NCBI GenBank assembly: GCA_023653785.1
Contig: JAMKCH010051722.1
Location: 1 to 64,000, forward strand
Length of the DNA: 64,000 nucleotides
Origin: Ophioderma brevispina
Lineage: Eukaryota > Echinodermata > Ophiuroidea > Amphilepidida > Ophiodermatidae
Direction of reading: 5' to 3'
In this document: in pieces, positions 1-12,239 of the stretch
How positions within the stretch are numbered: position 1 is the stretch's first letter
Layout: every line of letters starts with the position of its first letter
Notes under the pieces: generated by a model
The model's database searches: none
Seen by the model: the letters and a program-made list of their open reading frames with translations, nothing else
Told to the model about the DNA's origin: nothing
Translations under genes and position numbers: made by a program

Positions 1-3000
1 ACTTTGTAAAATTACCATACATGACAGGCCAAGTTATGTCCCCCACCCCTTTTAAATCTGAAAATACTTGACATTTCAGGGGGTAGGATAAATGCCCGAA
101 GCTGTGCCCCGAAGCCGGATTTTTTGTCCTTTGCAACCCGCCATATTAACCAGCCACTTCAATGACGCCCGCCTGAATTTGGAAAAAGACTTGAAAATGA
201 TGTTTCCTAGTAACTTTGGTATTTAGTAAACTGACCACCGCACCCGTTCACGTCAAATAAACTTTCACTAAAATCTTAAAAAGGACTAACTAAGATGCTT
301 TTTCGGGGCACTCCACAGTAAACAAATAAGAGTAATAAACTATCAATATTTCCATCGATAATACTGACATAAGCAAGTCCAATCTTTTAAAACTTTTTAG
401 GTCTCACTATCGCCCAAACCTACTTGGAATAACCTTTGAGGAATTTAGGCAAGAAGATGTTCTAGCGGATTGGAATTTTATATAACGTAACAACCTATCT
501 ACCCGAAACTGCACTTCTTAGTCTCTATAACACACTGTATCTCTCTCACACTTACATATGGTATCACTGCATGGGCTAGTGCATGCAACACTGAAATGCG
601 AAACTGCACATCCGGCAAAAGCGTGCCTGAAGCAGCGAGTCAATAGTGATTACAGAAGTGCAGCTAATCCGCTTGTTTGTTAAATATAATCACCTAAAAT
701 AATGGATTTGTGTAAACTTAATATAGAACATTCATTGTACAAATACACAACAAACTTGCCCTCCACATTGAAACATGTTTGTAAACAATGCGACTAATAC
801 ACTTACCTACAGACATTCAATCAGACTTCAATTACCTAAAATTAAACTGAATTTTTGTGGAAATCTATATCTTACCTTTGGGGGCAAAACAATTGAACAA
901 CATTCCACCTAAGTTAAAAGCTCAAAAAATACTCATTCTGTTTAAACTTAATTATAAAAAGTCACTCATTTTTACACTACAAACTATGATAATTGTAACG
1001 GAGTCGGGGCCCCTGACAGGCCAATTTTCTGGCTTACTTTCCCGTCCTCTTCCAATCTACAAAAAAAAAATTATTCCATGTATATAATTATTAGTCATGT
1101 AATGTAATATTTTTGTACCGATGTATGAGTGTGGATAGAAATAAATATGTTATGTTTATATTATGTTTTCACCCTCATCTGTAGTGGATATTCATTCGTT
1201 TGTGATGTAACTAGCCATGTATTAATGAATAACCTATGTACTTTAGTGCAAGGAAGAACAAAATAGTCCAAGGAACCTGAACCAATTTTTGCTACTTATA
1301 TATGGAGCAGCCAGCTTTAGATGTTGGGTGACCTCCCTAACCTAAATATTTTATTCAAGGTATTGGTGGAAAGCATACTGAAATCGTCCATGAAATATCT
1401 TAAACTATTGGGAATTTTAAACTTTTAAGGTAGGATCATCAGATAAAATGGTTTTCACAGAAAAAGGACCATAAATCAAAACCCCTAATCAATTTAGTCC
1501 AAACTTTGACTCTGGTAAGAATTCAACTCTCCTCCACAATTTTTTACATTTTGTTGTAGTTTGGTTAGGTTTTGAGTGTTTTAATTTTTTTTTAATTCCC
1601 TTATTTTTACATAATACTTTTTCCCAGCCTAAATGGGAAGGTGCGTTTAGCTGAACTTTGAGGGGTATGTGTCAATAAACAAAAACCTAAAATCCACATT
1701 GGCTTTTTTTGAAATCAAGTGTTTTAATTCCGTTAGATAAATTAGTTAGGGAAAATAATTTAGGGAAAATTAATAACAACCTATTAAATTTCAAATAGAA
1801 CACTCACTCTGCAAAATCCAAGTTGAGCAGGACAAAATCGCCGGATAAGGAATGACGGAACGCCCTCTATATTGTTCATGAGAACGGATGCATTTGAAAC
1901 ATTTTTCCCACTATAAGCGCATGCTCGAAGTAACTTTTTTGTGGTTTTTCAAAAATTCCACTTTACATACTTCTCCAAATTGTCTTTTTATTTAAAATTA
2001 TAATACAGGCTTCATGGTACTGGAAAAATGTCCAAATTTGAACCCTTTCCCCCCCACGAACCAAATGATGCCCGCTTTGTAAGGATGTGTATTATATTAA
2101 TTAGCAAACTATATGTGAGTGGCATTCTGGTTCTTGGTGGGAAAAGACCCCATTTTTGCATTTTTGTTTTTGGGGGGCTGACACTAATGGAATTGCCCAA
2201 AACAACAACACCTATTACCTAGTAACGTGCAATTACCACACTAGGAGGTATGCATGCTAATCTACCAAGGGCTCAGTTTTTCATTATCCTTGTATGGGCA
2301 CAGGTTAACAACCGCTGACCATGCAGTCTGGGTAATCATAAATAATACTAAAAAGCAGGGGGTGTAGTTGTCTCAATATACTGTTAATGAAGCTTATTAA
2401 AGCTTTTGAACTGCGCCATGTGAATTGGGATTAAGTGTGATTGTGATTTAACTTGCTCATGATATATAAGCGCTGTCATGGGCCATTACGATGCGGGTCA
2501 TGTGTTGGCCTATAGAGTTTGCTGGTGTGAAGACGATTATATAATCCAAATCTCATTGCACTACATCAACTCAGCATAGGTTTAATAGTATTTAGGTAGT
2601 GTTGCTGCCGTCGTGTAGCCCTCTTTGTAGCTATGAAGGACAAAATGTCTATCGAGACTATTCACAAGCTCCATAACAACGGGCTCTATGCAACATCTTC
2701 CTTTTCTTCCTGTATAAGTCATACCTTGTCATTGTAACGGAGGCACGCTCTAAGCTTTGCTTTTCCAGAGGCAACCCTGAATTTCCTCAACTTTTCTCAT
2801 TTTTTCTTGATACAAGTGAATTCGATGATAGACAAACCCTTGTCATACAATGATAAAGTAGTTGTAAAACACCAAGTTCAAATTGATGATGAACTAAACT
2901 ATAATGCTTATAGAGGGCCCTCCTTCATTTCTTTCCGGCGATGTCCTTTTCTAATTTGATGTCCTATATGACAAAAACACCTTATCACCAGGGACTTGTA

Positions 3001-3737
3001 GTTTCTTTTTGGAAAAACTATGAGAATGGATAACTTCAGTATTTCTAGAATACTTTAACAAAAATTGTTGTTTGACCACCTGTTTGTTGTGTTTGTTGAT
3101 GACACAGCAAAAAATAAAAAAAGGTATGGATTTTAAAATGTCTTTAACCTTAAACAAACACCAATCTGTAACTCATCACTTACTTGAGAAATAATGAAAT
3201 AAAGTTCCGCGTTTTTTCACAAAATTGGCCCTCATTTTTGTCATTTTCTATACTGCCAAAAATCAGCCCCTGTACAATCTATGGGAATTTGAAAACTCAT
3301 TACGTGACATATCTCTAAATGCCTTTTTGGAAAAAATAAATTTGGCACACATGTTTCTTTCACCAATAACCAATTTCATGAGAATTATCAACAGTCTGGG
3401 TATTGAAGCTGATCCTATAATCCTACCTTAAGCAATTTGAACATTGTATTTTTAAAATGTCATGATGGAAAACAAGGAATTGAAAAAATTGGGAATTATG
3501 CTGCCCTCGACCCTACACATGACCTTGTTCAAAAATGGTTTTCTTAGTTTTCAGCGAAAACCAATTCCCCAAAAAACTTTTTGTCGTCCTGAATTTCTGA
3601 AACTGAATAATTGTCAATGCTTTGTTATTTTTATACTTGGTATATGGAAAATATACAAATTTCAAGAAATGGCTTAAATTTGGCCTAGTACCCCAAATTA
3701 ACTGTTAGTTTTTACTTACTTTACTTAAGCATACTTA
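1..3737. other. AT-rich stretch without supported gene
   Basis: No open frame here exceeds about 76 codons, and none shows a recognisable domain or a convincing exon with splice sites and coding bias. The sequence is AT-rich with scattered homopolymers. Two overlapping 62-64-codon frames on opposite strands near 2012-2222 look like chance. I see no tandem repeat, SINE or terminal inverted repeat that I can delimit. Confidence 0.6.
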
Positions 3738-3854
3738 TTAAAGGGCCATAGAGTCCAATCACTTATAGCTCTTGTCTCCATAACCCCAGATGTTAACCGA
3801 AGTGGTCAAAATTTTGTATCTGAAGAAACTACTATTTTTTCTCATTTACCCTGT
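3738..3854 (+). repeat. Family A MITE-like repeat, first part of a split copy
   Basis: This starts with AAAGGGCCATAGAGTCCAAT and runs to CTCATTTACC. It follows the order of the intact copy at 5214-5572: the terminal block, the ACCGRAGTGGTC block, then TTTGTATCWGA and CTACTATTTTTTCTC. The remainder of the copy resumes only at about 4909, so this copy appears interrupted. The family also occurs at 8712-8860 and 46121-46484. Confidence 0.6.
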
Positions 3855-4908
3855 GTTCTGATGTGTCTCCGGGGACTCAAAGGGTCCCCCAGAAATAACC
3901 TTACGAACAACAAATAAATGAGCCTTGGCCACAAATGATCCTGAATTTTATCCAAAAGATTTAATGATTTTGAATTGTTTGGTTTCTGAATTTGGTATGT
4001 CCAAAAACAAAATTACCATAAAATTACACACAATATTTAAGATTAGATAATACTTAAGAGTTTACTAGTGTCGGTGTTGAAAGCCTTGCAGTTCAACGAT
4101 GATATATCCCTCAAGCGAAGACACTCCAAAAATACAGCATGCAAAGTCACGTTTATAAATCCTCGGGTAATATTCTATTGGAATCTTCTCAGTCCTGATA
4201 ATACCATTTGTCCACAGTTCAAGACGACAAAGTAAGTCCCTCGACGACACTGATTGTCCCACAGTATATCAGTCCCAAGATAAATCATCATGATTTCTAT
4301 CTGTCCACAAATTTGGGATCCTATTTTGATTCCCCACTTTTGGCTTCAAAGGACGACACAGTGTAATCATAGCGACTTCGGCTCACATTGAATTATAAAT
4401 CCTGGCACATGGTACTGTTACAGTCTGCTACTCATTGCAGATTAGAACTAACTAGAACTTCTAGCTACTTGTTACTATTGGATGCTGGCCCCGAGACTTT
4501 ACTCACATCCCATTATAATATTGACTTTCGCTAAGTGTTCCAAGTCTAAAATAGATATTACCAACAGCATCATGCATAACCATAACCTTGCACTAGCTGA
4601 CCAAATTGGAATTCACATAAATTACCTCATCGGCATTGCATCACTTTCATATATAACGTTATGGGGGAATCCCCCGATCATGCAATGCTTTTTGGATCTC
4701 AAAGCATAAACAAGTTTGACTCAGTTTCTAAGTTTCCATCTTGGGGATTCCCCTTGTGTAAAATCTATCTAACCGGTGCACCTTGCACAAACCACACTAG
4801 GGGAATTCCCTGCTCGCGTCCTATCAACAACAGTACTTTTGTAGAAATCTTGCCATAAATTGAGCAAATATACTTTTACTCAATTTTGAGGGGTATATAA
4901 ACCTTTGA
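3855..4908. other. ~1.05-kb insertion splitting a family A repeat
   Basis: The block lies between the two halves of one family A copy and so probably arrived after it. It has no recognisable coding content; frames of 65-75 codons here have no visible domain. I could not find clear terminal inverted repeats or a target duplication at the junctions, so its class is unknown. Confidence 0.4.
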
Positions 4909-5146
4909 AAATCTTAGGGCTAAAGGATGTTATGGTTTGGATGTTATCGAAAAAATGAACCCTTTTCGGTCGACCAATATTAATTTTACCAGACTTTGGG
5001 ATTACAAATTCATGTTTTTTAGCTCTCGCAGCAAATGGTTAATATCTAGTGCAAACTTTCCAGATGGAGTTTTTTTTGGAGGTGAAGCATTCTATCAAGA
5101 TGAAACTCTATACATACTTAAATCAGTTCATCTCTTAAAGGTACAT
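4909..5146 (+). repeat. Family A MITE-like repeat, second part of a split copy
   Basis: From AAATCTTAGGGCTAAAGGAT on, it follows the second half of the 5214-5572 copy: the CGACCAATATTA block, TTTTTTAGCTCTCGCAGC, the CATTCTATCAAGATGAAACT block, and an end at CATCTCTTAAAGG. It completes the copy begun at 3738. Divergence is mostly substitutions and small indels. Confidence 0.6.
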
Positions 5147-5213
5147 TAAATATGTTGAAGCACTCCATATTGTGTCATAATAGTATTTCTCATAGATTAG
5201 ACACTCAAAATGT

Positions 5214-5572
5214 CTTAAAGGTCCATTGCCCGATCGCTAATGCCTCGTCCCCCAGATCCCACAGATTTTACCGGGAGTGGTCGAATTTTGGTATCAGAGA
5301 AAAGCTACTATTTTTCCTCATTTACCCCTGATAGAACTCTTATGGGCTAAATGATGTTTGGTTTGGGAGTTACGAGCGAAAGTATACTCCATTTTGTTCG
5401 ACCAATATTAGTTTTTACACAGTCTTCTATGGGGCTCACAAAATGTACGTTCTACTCTCACATCAAAACGGATTGAAATATCGGCGCGAAACTTTACAGT
5501 GGGGTTGTTTGGGTGAGGCCTTCTATCAAGATGAAAACTTTATATATTTAATCGGACCATCCCCTTTAAAGA
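5214..5572 (+). repeat. Family A MITE-like repeat, full copy
   Basis: A ~360-bp non-coding repeat beginning TTAAAGGTCCATTGCCCGAT and ending GACCATCCCCTTTAAAG, so its two ends form a short inverted repeat around CTTTAAAGG and GGTCCAT. An inverted full-length copy is at 46121-46484 and partial copies are at 3738-3854 plus 4909-5146 and at 8712-8860. The short matching ends and lack of coding sequence fit a non-autonomous DNA transposon. The superfamily is unknown. Confidence 0.65.
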
Positions 5573-5837
5573 TTATGCATCGATAATGCGAGAGAATCAA
5601 AAAATTGTGGAAATGCTGTGTTTGAATTGATAAAATAGGTAAATAAGTTGTGGTCAATCCATATAACTACTTTAATGTAGAAAAAACACCAATAGTGAAA
5701 AAATTGAAGTCTCTGAAGAAATTTGTCTACCATCTCCCGCAAATAGACATACAGCGACGGGTGCGTCTCAAAGTAGACACTAAACGCTGATTGTGGTTTA
5801 CCCCGTACAGTAAAAACATAGATCAATAATGTTTTTG

Positions 5838-6085
5838 TTTGAGGTCAAACTGTATTGACATGGTGCACAATATCACTCTGAAAATCTGTGATATTCACAG
5901 GGCAAGGCTTTCTCTTTGATACACAATCGGATTGATACTCACATATAGAAATACAGATTCAGATAAAAAGTATGGCCTTGTCTTTACTACATGGTTTTTA
6001 AGCCAACCACTTGCAAGGTATGTTCGCATATCCATTCAGTAACATAATCTAAAATAATGATTTTGATGATTTTTTTTAAGGTTTT
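5838..6085 (+). repeat. Family B dispersed repeat, copy 1
   Basis: This aligns by eye with 19764-19995 in the same orientation. Shared blocks are GAGGTCAAACTGTAT, ATGGTGCACAATATCAC, AAAAAGTAYKGCC, GCCAACCACTTG and TGTTCGCATATCCAT, followed by a T-rich tail. No terminal inverted repeats or coding potential are visible. Confidence 0.6.
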
Positions 6086-7310
6086 GGATTAGCAAATCCT
6101 GGCTAATCCCTTTAAAGAGAAAAAAAAAATGTTGATTTTGATTTGGCTTAATTTTAATATAAAACCATAGAGCTGAATTCGGTATTTGCTCCTATTCAAA
6201 AATTCGAATTATCACATTTTTTTTGTCACCAAAAGACATCAGCTTAATCTTTCAGAAGGTTTTTTTTGATGGTAAGCTTACACAGTGGGTAAAAATCATA
6301 CTTTTGATTTTTGTTACGGGACACCTGGATATTGTTTTGCACTTTAAGAAAAATGTTGTATTGAAGTTGCAAATTAGTCATATTTTGAGAAATAGTGATA
6401 CAGGTTTTCATGAAGAGGCAAGTGAACGATCTGACCTTTCTGTCATATTTCTGTTTTTTATTATACTATAATTTATACCAACAAAAGAACTGTCTTAGAT
6501 CTAAATTTAAGCATATGCCTGAAAGTATAATGTCATCTTTAACGGCAGAAAAAACCTTGTTTTTTTTTGGCGTAAAATAATATTCCTGCCGACGCCCATT
6601 ATTTTCCAATCCAATTTAAAAACAAATAGTTTTTTTTACCCAACACAAAGATGAAAAACTAACAACAAGACAACAAGCAACGTACAACAAGTCAAATAAA
6701 AAGATCTTTGTCTATGTCATTAAAAAGCTTTTAGCGTCGCATCTTGTATTCGTGATTGGCTCACAGTACAATCAGCTGGTGATCAATATGTGACATAAAT
6801 CAGCATCAGTGATCTCGCTGCATTAATTCAACAGCTTCCCTGTAATTAGCAATACCCATTGGATGTAATGTGATCTCATTAGTACTTAATGTCGTTGAGT
6901 GGGTTTTGTCTCGCTGTACAGGTTTTGTTTTTTGATTTTAAATTTGATTTTAATTTTGTATTTGGTTTTTGTTTGTTTTAGGTTGTTTTTTTGTTTTTGT
7001 TTAACTTTACCACTGCCTATACTATCATGGTATAACACACTATCAACAAAACTCAGTTCTCCTCTATCATTCAATTGGTACCTTAGTGTTATGTTTTCTC
7101 AGACGATCTTGATACTGTCAGCCGGCCTGCGGCCAAGCATGGAATTGGGCAGGTTACCACGCTTCCCGAACAAATCACCGGCCCGAGAACAGACTATTTT
7201 CACCGAATCCAGCCAGCCCTTTTTTCCCTGCGAAGAGATCTGTACTTAGCCCTAAAATTGAAATAAGTGATTAACATCTTCTGATTTACTTATTGCTCCT
7301 TTAAGCGAAC
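6086..7310. other. AT-rich stretch, no supported gene
   Basis: The stretch includes a T/G-rich low-complexity tract at about 6918-7005, which creates an F/L/V-rich open frame of no significance. There are no splice-bounded coding segments or delimitable repeats. Confidence 0.5.
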
Positions 7311-7545
7311 CCTACAATGGATCTTGCGGAACAGGTGTGCAGCGTATCTTCCTTGCCTTTCCCATGAGGTCCTCGGGTTCGATCCCCGGCAGGGGCTCAT
7401 TCTCGGCGACTTATGTGAATTTGGTTTCTCGATCCATACTCGTTCCCGCAGGTTTTCTCCGGGTACTCCGTTTCCTCCTGCATCTAAACCGAGTTCTGGA
7501 ATAAATATGTTTGGTTATAGGTTTCTTTGTATGTGTGAGGTGTGA
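7311..7545 (+). repeat. tRNA-derived SINE-like copy
   Basis: It contains GGTTCGATCCCCGGC at 7376-7390, which fits a Pol III B box (GGTTCGANYCC). About 60 bp downstream comes AGGTTTTCTCCGGGTACTCC GTTTCCTCC, a block also present in modified form in the copy at 9965-10130. A clear A box is not obvious. The adjacent 62-73-codon frames are by-products. Calling it a SINE rests on the B box plus dispersal; I have not assigned a family. Confidence 0.5.
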
Positions 7546-7563
7546 AATTACATCTCCCTCAAA

Positions 7564-8290
7564 TTTTGAAAATAACACATTTTTGTAACTTGTAACTTGC
7601 TGAGCACAAATGGGCAATTTCAAGGATTAAAAAAAAAAAACTGTTGGAGTTGGAGTACTTTACAGAAATTGACACTATAGTCATTACTATTTGCTATTAC
7701 TGTAGATAGCACTGAGGACCAAAAATATAATATAATCAGCAGCTATGGGAAGTGTGTAATCCCTAGCGATTAGCTTCCTTTTTGGGCGGGGTAGCCTGCG
7801 GGCTTACCCGCTCTATTTAGCTTGGGTTTGACACCCTACTTTCAAATAGCAGTGTTGCAGAAAATATTCGTTTGACGTTATATCCTGGAAAATCTTACAT
7901 ATATGTGTTATGAAAGTTGTGCAATTTTACGTTTTGAAAATAAACATTTTGTAACTTGTATATCTTGCTGAGCACACATGCATTTCAAGAGATTTAAAAA
8001 CTGTTGGGGAATTTTACATAAAGACATATAATGTCATTACTATTTTGCATACTGTAGATGACTGATGACAAAATATAATATAATATAATAAATCAGAACA
8101 GTATGGAAGTGTGTAATCCCTAGCGATTAGCTTCCATTTGGGGCAGGGTGCCTACGGGCTACCGTCTATGATGGGTTTTTTGACTACTTTTTCAAATAGC
8201 AGTGTTGCAGAAAATATTCGTTGGGCCCCCCGTTTTTTTTTTTTTTTTTTTTTTTATTTCGGGTTTTTTTATTCCTGTAAAATATACATT
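7564..8290 (+). repeat. ~360-bp tandem duplication
   Basis: Two successive copies begin at about 7564 and 7926. Both carry TTTTGAAAATAA, CTTGCTGAGCACA, TGTGTAATCCCTAGCGATTA and CAAATAGCAGTGTTGCAG. A fragment of a third, around TATGAAAGTTGTGC, follows at about 8300. Copies differ mainly by homopolymer-type indels. A T23 run lies at 8233-8255. This may be a true tandem duplication or an assembly duplication. Confidence 0.7.
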
Positions 8291-8711
8291 ATATGATAGT
8301 TATGAAAGTTGTGCCAAGTTTTACGTCTATCTGGAATGTGCTCAATAAGATAGGCCCAGCGAAAAACATTTGAGTGTAACATTTAACAAAAAATATTAAT
8401 GTTAACAAGAGTAGAAATACAAAGCGATCACACTTCCACACCTTGCTTACCGGTCTTGAGCGGGTGGAATAAAACACGACGGGGGGTAAGGGGTGGTTGG
8501 TAACACTAAAACAAAAACTATGATATAGAGGGCGTCGTAACAGGCAACAGGGAGTACGGCCAAGAAATCCCAAAATTTAGACATAGCCCATTGCTTAAAC
8601 ACATAGAAACGACATATGACGAAAATTTTGAAATTAGTATATGTTGTCAAGGAATATTTTTATTTGTAATTTTACAGTGATTTGCTGGTGCATTGAATTA
8701 CAATGGATGCT

Positions 8712-8860
8712 TAAAGGGGGATGGCCCGATATTAAGGATATAAAAGTTTTCATCTTGATTAGACGGCCTTAATCCAAAACCCCCATCTGTAAAGTTTTGC
8801 TGTCCACCAATATTTCAATCCAATTTGCTTGAGAGCTAAAAAACGTGATTTTGTAAGTGA
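8712..8860 (-). repeat. Family A repeat, truncated copy
   Basis: This begins AAAGGGGGATGGCCCGATAT and shares the CATCTTGATTAGACGGCCTT and CAATATTTCAATCCAATTTG blocks with the 46121-46484 copy, then loses similarity near 8860. It is in the same orientation as the 46-kb copy and opposite to the one at 5214-5572. Confidence 0.6.
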
Positions 8861-9964
8861 ACTTTACATAGATGCGTAGGACCTTGGATCTCATATTTTA
8901 GTAGTATAGATTAGATTGCAATGAACACTTCTTCTAAAATGTGATATTTACGATTCAATCCGGTGGAATGACAGTTAGATGTCATTAATTACCGAATGTT
9001 TTCTAAGTTTGTATATGAAATTGAAATAATGCAATGGCGTGGATGAACTTTTTGAAACATTTAAAAAATTTAAGTCTTTGGGGACAGAAGTAAACTTTAA
9101 GAAAAAAAGTCATTGGTGACAATGGTGCTGAACGTGGGAGCTTTACTCTATTTGGGAAGGGCTTTATACTATTTAAAACAAATGTTATGATCAGTTGGTA
9201 CGTGTGCCGAATCCTGTAAAATACGTTACGTCCGTCGGCATTGCAACATATCTGGAATGCTTCCCAGTTATGCTGGTAGTCTTGCAGTGTCAATCTTGTG
9301 GTGGGTAAGTATAGCGTGATGTTTCCGAATAAGGTGTATTATGTTTCTATAGTATGTTGATTGGTCAAATTTTTACCTTTAAAAATCGTAAGGTAAGAGT
9401 GATATGAAGATCCTATTCACTCATGTGTTAAATATTTATGTTCATGTATGCTTCGGAGAAGTATGTGCAAAATAGTCTACTTCTAGTAAGTTCAACTTGC
9501 CAAAAACCCCTTCATACCTTTTACATGGTATTTCCCTTGACTCGCCCTTTCCTTTTTAAGGAATTTTTATTGTCATTACCAGTTCAAAAGGTAACCTGAC
9601 AGCTCTGATGAGGTCATTTAGTGACCCTGGGTCACCGGTTGACTCTGATGAATTCAGCGTCTGCGCACCCGGAATAAAGGCAAACCTACAGAATTGTTAT
9701 TCTGTTAAAATCTGAATTGATCAGGGTCTTAAGTGACCGAAGTTATGTAGAGGGTCGCTAGACTGGAGGCCCCAGTTCCGGTTACTGGTAGTCTTCACTT
9801 GGTATAGTTTAGTAAGCTTACATGCAGATAGCATTTTATTAAATAAGACGTCTGAATTCATTGGGATCACCAGCGACCCAAAATGACCAAATCTGTTTGG
9901 GTTAAAGTTAAGGGATTAGGGTTATAGTATCAATTAGGTTAGATTAGGCTTAGTTAGGGATATT
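8861..9964. other. Unassigned stretch
   Basis: No supported gene. A 96-codon minus-strand frame (9003-9293) has no recognisable domain. A short TTAGG-rich run occurs around 9900-9960 (GGTTAGATTAGGCTTAGTTA), too irregular and too short to call telomeric. Confidence 0.45.
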
Positions 9965-10130
9965 AGCTGTTAGTTGGTCTTCCCCGTCGCACCACTGTGG
10001 TTCCAGGTTTGACCCTCGGTCAGGCCCACGATTCATGTGCTTTGGTTTCCAGTACATACTGAGTCTCACAGGTTCTCTCCAGGTGCTCTGGTTTCTAGTA
10101 AGGCACCGAACCATTCATGTGACCAATACA
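9965..10130 (+). repeat. Second tRNA-derived SINE-like copy
   Basis: A B-box-like GGTTTGACCCTCGG follows GTGGTTCCA, and the downstream block CACAGGTTCTCTCCAGGTGC TCTGGTTTC matches the corresponding block of 7311-7545 with changes. Same strand as that copy. It directly abuts the fold-back element that starts at about 10140. Confidence 0.45.
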
Positions 10131-10139
10131 GTGAGTTAT

Positions 10140-11290
10140 ATGCAATTTTTTTTTTGAAAAATTATAGATTAGGGTGTGTAGGAACAAGAATCTGCCGGGT
10201 GCCACCTGGGCATCCTGGGCATTTTGAGAAATCCAAGATGGCGCGCCAATTAATGATATTCTTAATTAACCCTATATTATCAAATACGGAGTACTAGATA
10301 TACTATATGATCCAATGAACAAGTGTATGGCACTTATAACATTAAGTCATACTTCAATTCAAAATGGAAGCCAAATCAATAATTTTAAAATTGCCTATTA
10401 CAGCAAATAATGCGATCAAAATAGACTTGAACTACGTATGCTTATGTTATTAAAAACACAAATAAATCTATTTTAAAAAAAAAGGGTACTTTTAAAATTG
10501 TAACATGGCGGTCAATCAATATGGCAGGCCAAAAACGTGAACCTCTTCAAAACATACTTGACACAAATTTATAAGTATTACAGCCGTCATCAAATCGAAA
10601 ATCAATGTGCAATGGACATTAGAAATGTACCTTGGCTCCTTACCAATGTACAAAAAATTTCAATTGTTTAAATGCGCCAAAATCGAAATAAACAATATGT
10701 GCAAAGTTTTCAAAATACCATAGGAAATTACTTTTCCCCATATATTACCTCAATTTACAATTTTTGACACTTTTTATTCATTCGGGCTTACCTGGTATCA
10801 CTGGTATGATGTCATAGGTACATTTCTAATGTTTCATTGACACATAATTTATACTTGAAGTTTTAATATATAGAACTTTGTGTCAAGTGTTTTTGAAGAA
10901 TTCACGTTTTGGGCTTGCCATATTGATTGACGTCAGTTACAACTTTAAAAGATCATAGATCCATTTATTGTGTCTAACCAACATAATCTAAGTACTTCCT
11001 GTTTATTTTTTATCGCAGGTATTGCTGTTATAGGGCATTTTAAATTGATTAGATTTGGGTTCCATTTTGAATTTGAAGTATGACTTCTGGTGCAAGTGCC
11101 AAACACTTGTTCATTGGATCCTATCGTATAGCTAGTAACTCCATTAGTTTGATAATTATAGGGTTGACTAATAATTATCATTTATGGCGACGCCATCTTG
11201 AATTTCTCAAAAGCCCAAGGATGCCCAGGTGGCACCCGCGATTCTTATTCTTACACACCTAATCTATCATTTTTCAGCAAAAACATTGAT
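10140..11290. mobile_element. 1.15-kb fold-back element with long inverted arms
   Basis: The left arm, TTGAAAAATTATAGATTAGG onwards, is matched in reverse complement by the right arm ending ACACACCTAATCTATCATTT. Inside, GTGCCACCTGGGCATCCTGG (left) mirrors CCAAGGATGCCCAGGTGGCA (right). The arms stay recognisable for roughly 450 bp, for example CTTGACACAAATTTATA against ATATAGAACTTTGTGTCAAG, leaving a short unmatched centre near 10700. It encodes no protein. The exact ends and target duplication are uncertain because the similarity fades gradually. Confidence 0.75.
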
Positions 11291-11388
11291 TTATATACTC
11301 AACTTTACGATCAGGCTAATTTGGACAATATCCACCCGACTATTCTCCTGCCTTCTAAAAACTGGGCTTTCTTCCCAATCTAAAACTG

Positions 11389-11585
11389 GGCTGACTCATA
11401 CAGAATACTGTTTCCCTTTAACATCCGATGTTGGATGTAAAAATTGCATATGTCTCGGTTACAGATGCAGAACCTCCCAAAAATACAACATATATCCTTA
11501 ACCGGCCCTAACCGTGACGTCGCGATAGCAGAAGTTCACCAATACCCACAATTCCAACTTCCTCTTTCGTCTTGGGAATTCTTGG
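11389..11585 (-). repeat. Family C repeat, next to the DIRS-like element
   Basis: In reverse orientation it matches 22930-23155. Shared blocks are GACTCATA, CATCCGATGTTGGATGTA, GCATATGTCTCGGT, AGATGCAGAACCTCCCAAA, TGACGTCG and CACAATTCCAA followed by CTCTTTCGTCTT. Similarity stops near 11585, where the GC-richer retroelement region begins. It may be an older repeat into which the retroelement moved, or a shared terminal sequence. Confidence 0.65.
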
Positions 11586-12239
11586 GATTCCACAAGATAT
11601 GGTAGTGTCTATAGCTAAGCTCCTGTTTTTTGTTTGATTTTAAGATTTTAACCACTAGGTGGTTTCAGAACTCAGTATTTTTCCTATCTTATGATGTTTC
11701 AACGTTCCAGGTTCTTTTACATCTTTTTAGGTAGGGTCAGAAACGTTATTTGTGCAAGTTTATTGGCATTTCTTGTTAGGGTTCGACTGTATCCCTAGGT
11801 GGGTAGGTTGATCGCTCTTGCGGAGAGGTCAGCGGACTTTCTTGTGGTTTGATCACCTCCCTCACACATTCTCTGTTTTCCTGAAACGGTCTCTACTGTA
11901 ATTGTGTTCTTTGTGATATGTATTCATTAGGGATTCAATGTTTTAATCGATTCGTTTCTTTTGCTCGCATTTTCTGGATTCCGAGCTGTGATACTGTTAA
12001 CTAACTTCATTGCTGGCGTCGTTTATTGATTCTCTTTTATTCTATTGTGTTATCCTCGCTTTTGAGTGCGTTCAATCTAACTTGCTAGGGTAGACGCTGT
12101 GTTGTGTTTTCCTCCTGACATACCCTTTGGGTTCTCGTATACCAGTTTTACCCATTCGGTAGTTGGGTTGGCTTAACTTATGTCCTAAAAAACCACCCGT
12201 TTCTCGTGTCCGTCCTATATCGGCCTTTATCACCCGTTC

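Noticed and set aside
9890..9965. TTAGG-like runs resembling telomere repeats
   Set aside because: Irregular and fewer than three exact consecutive units.
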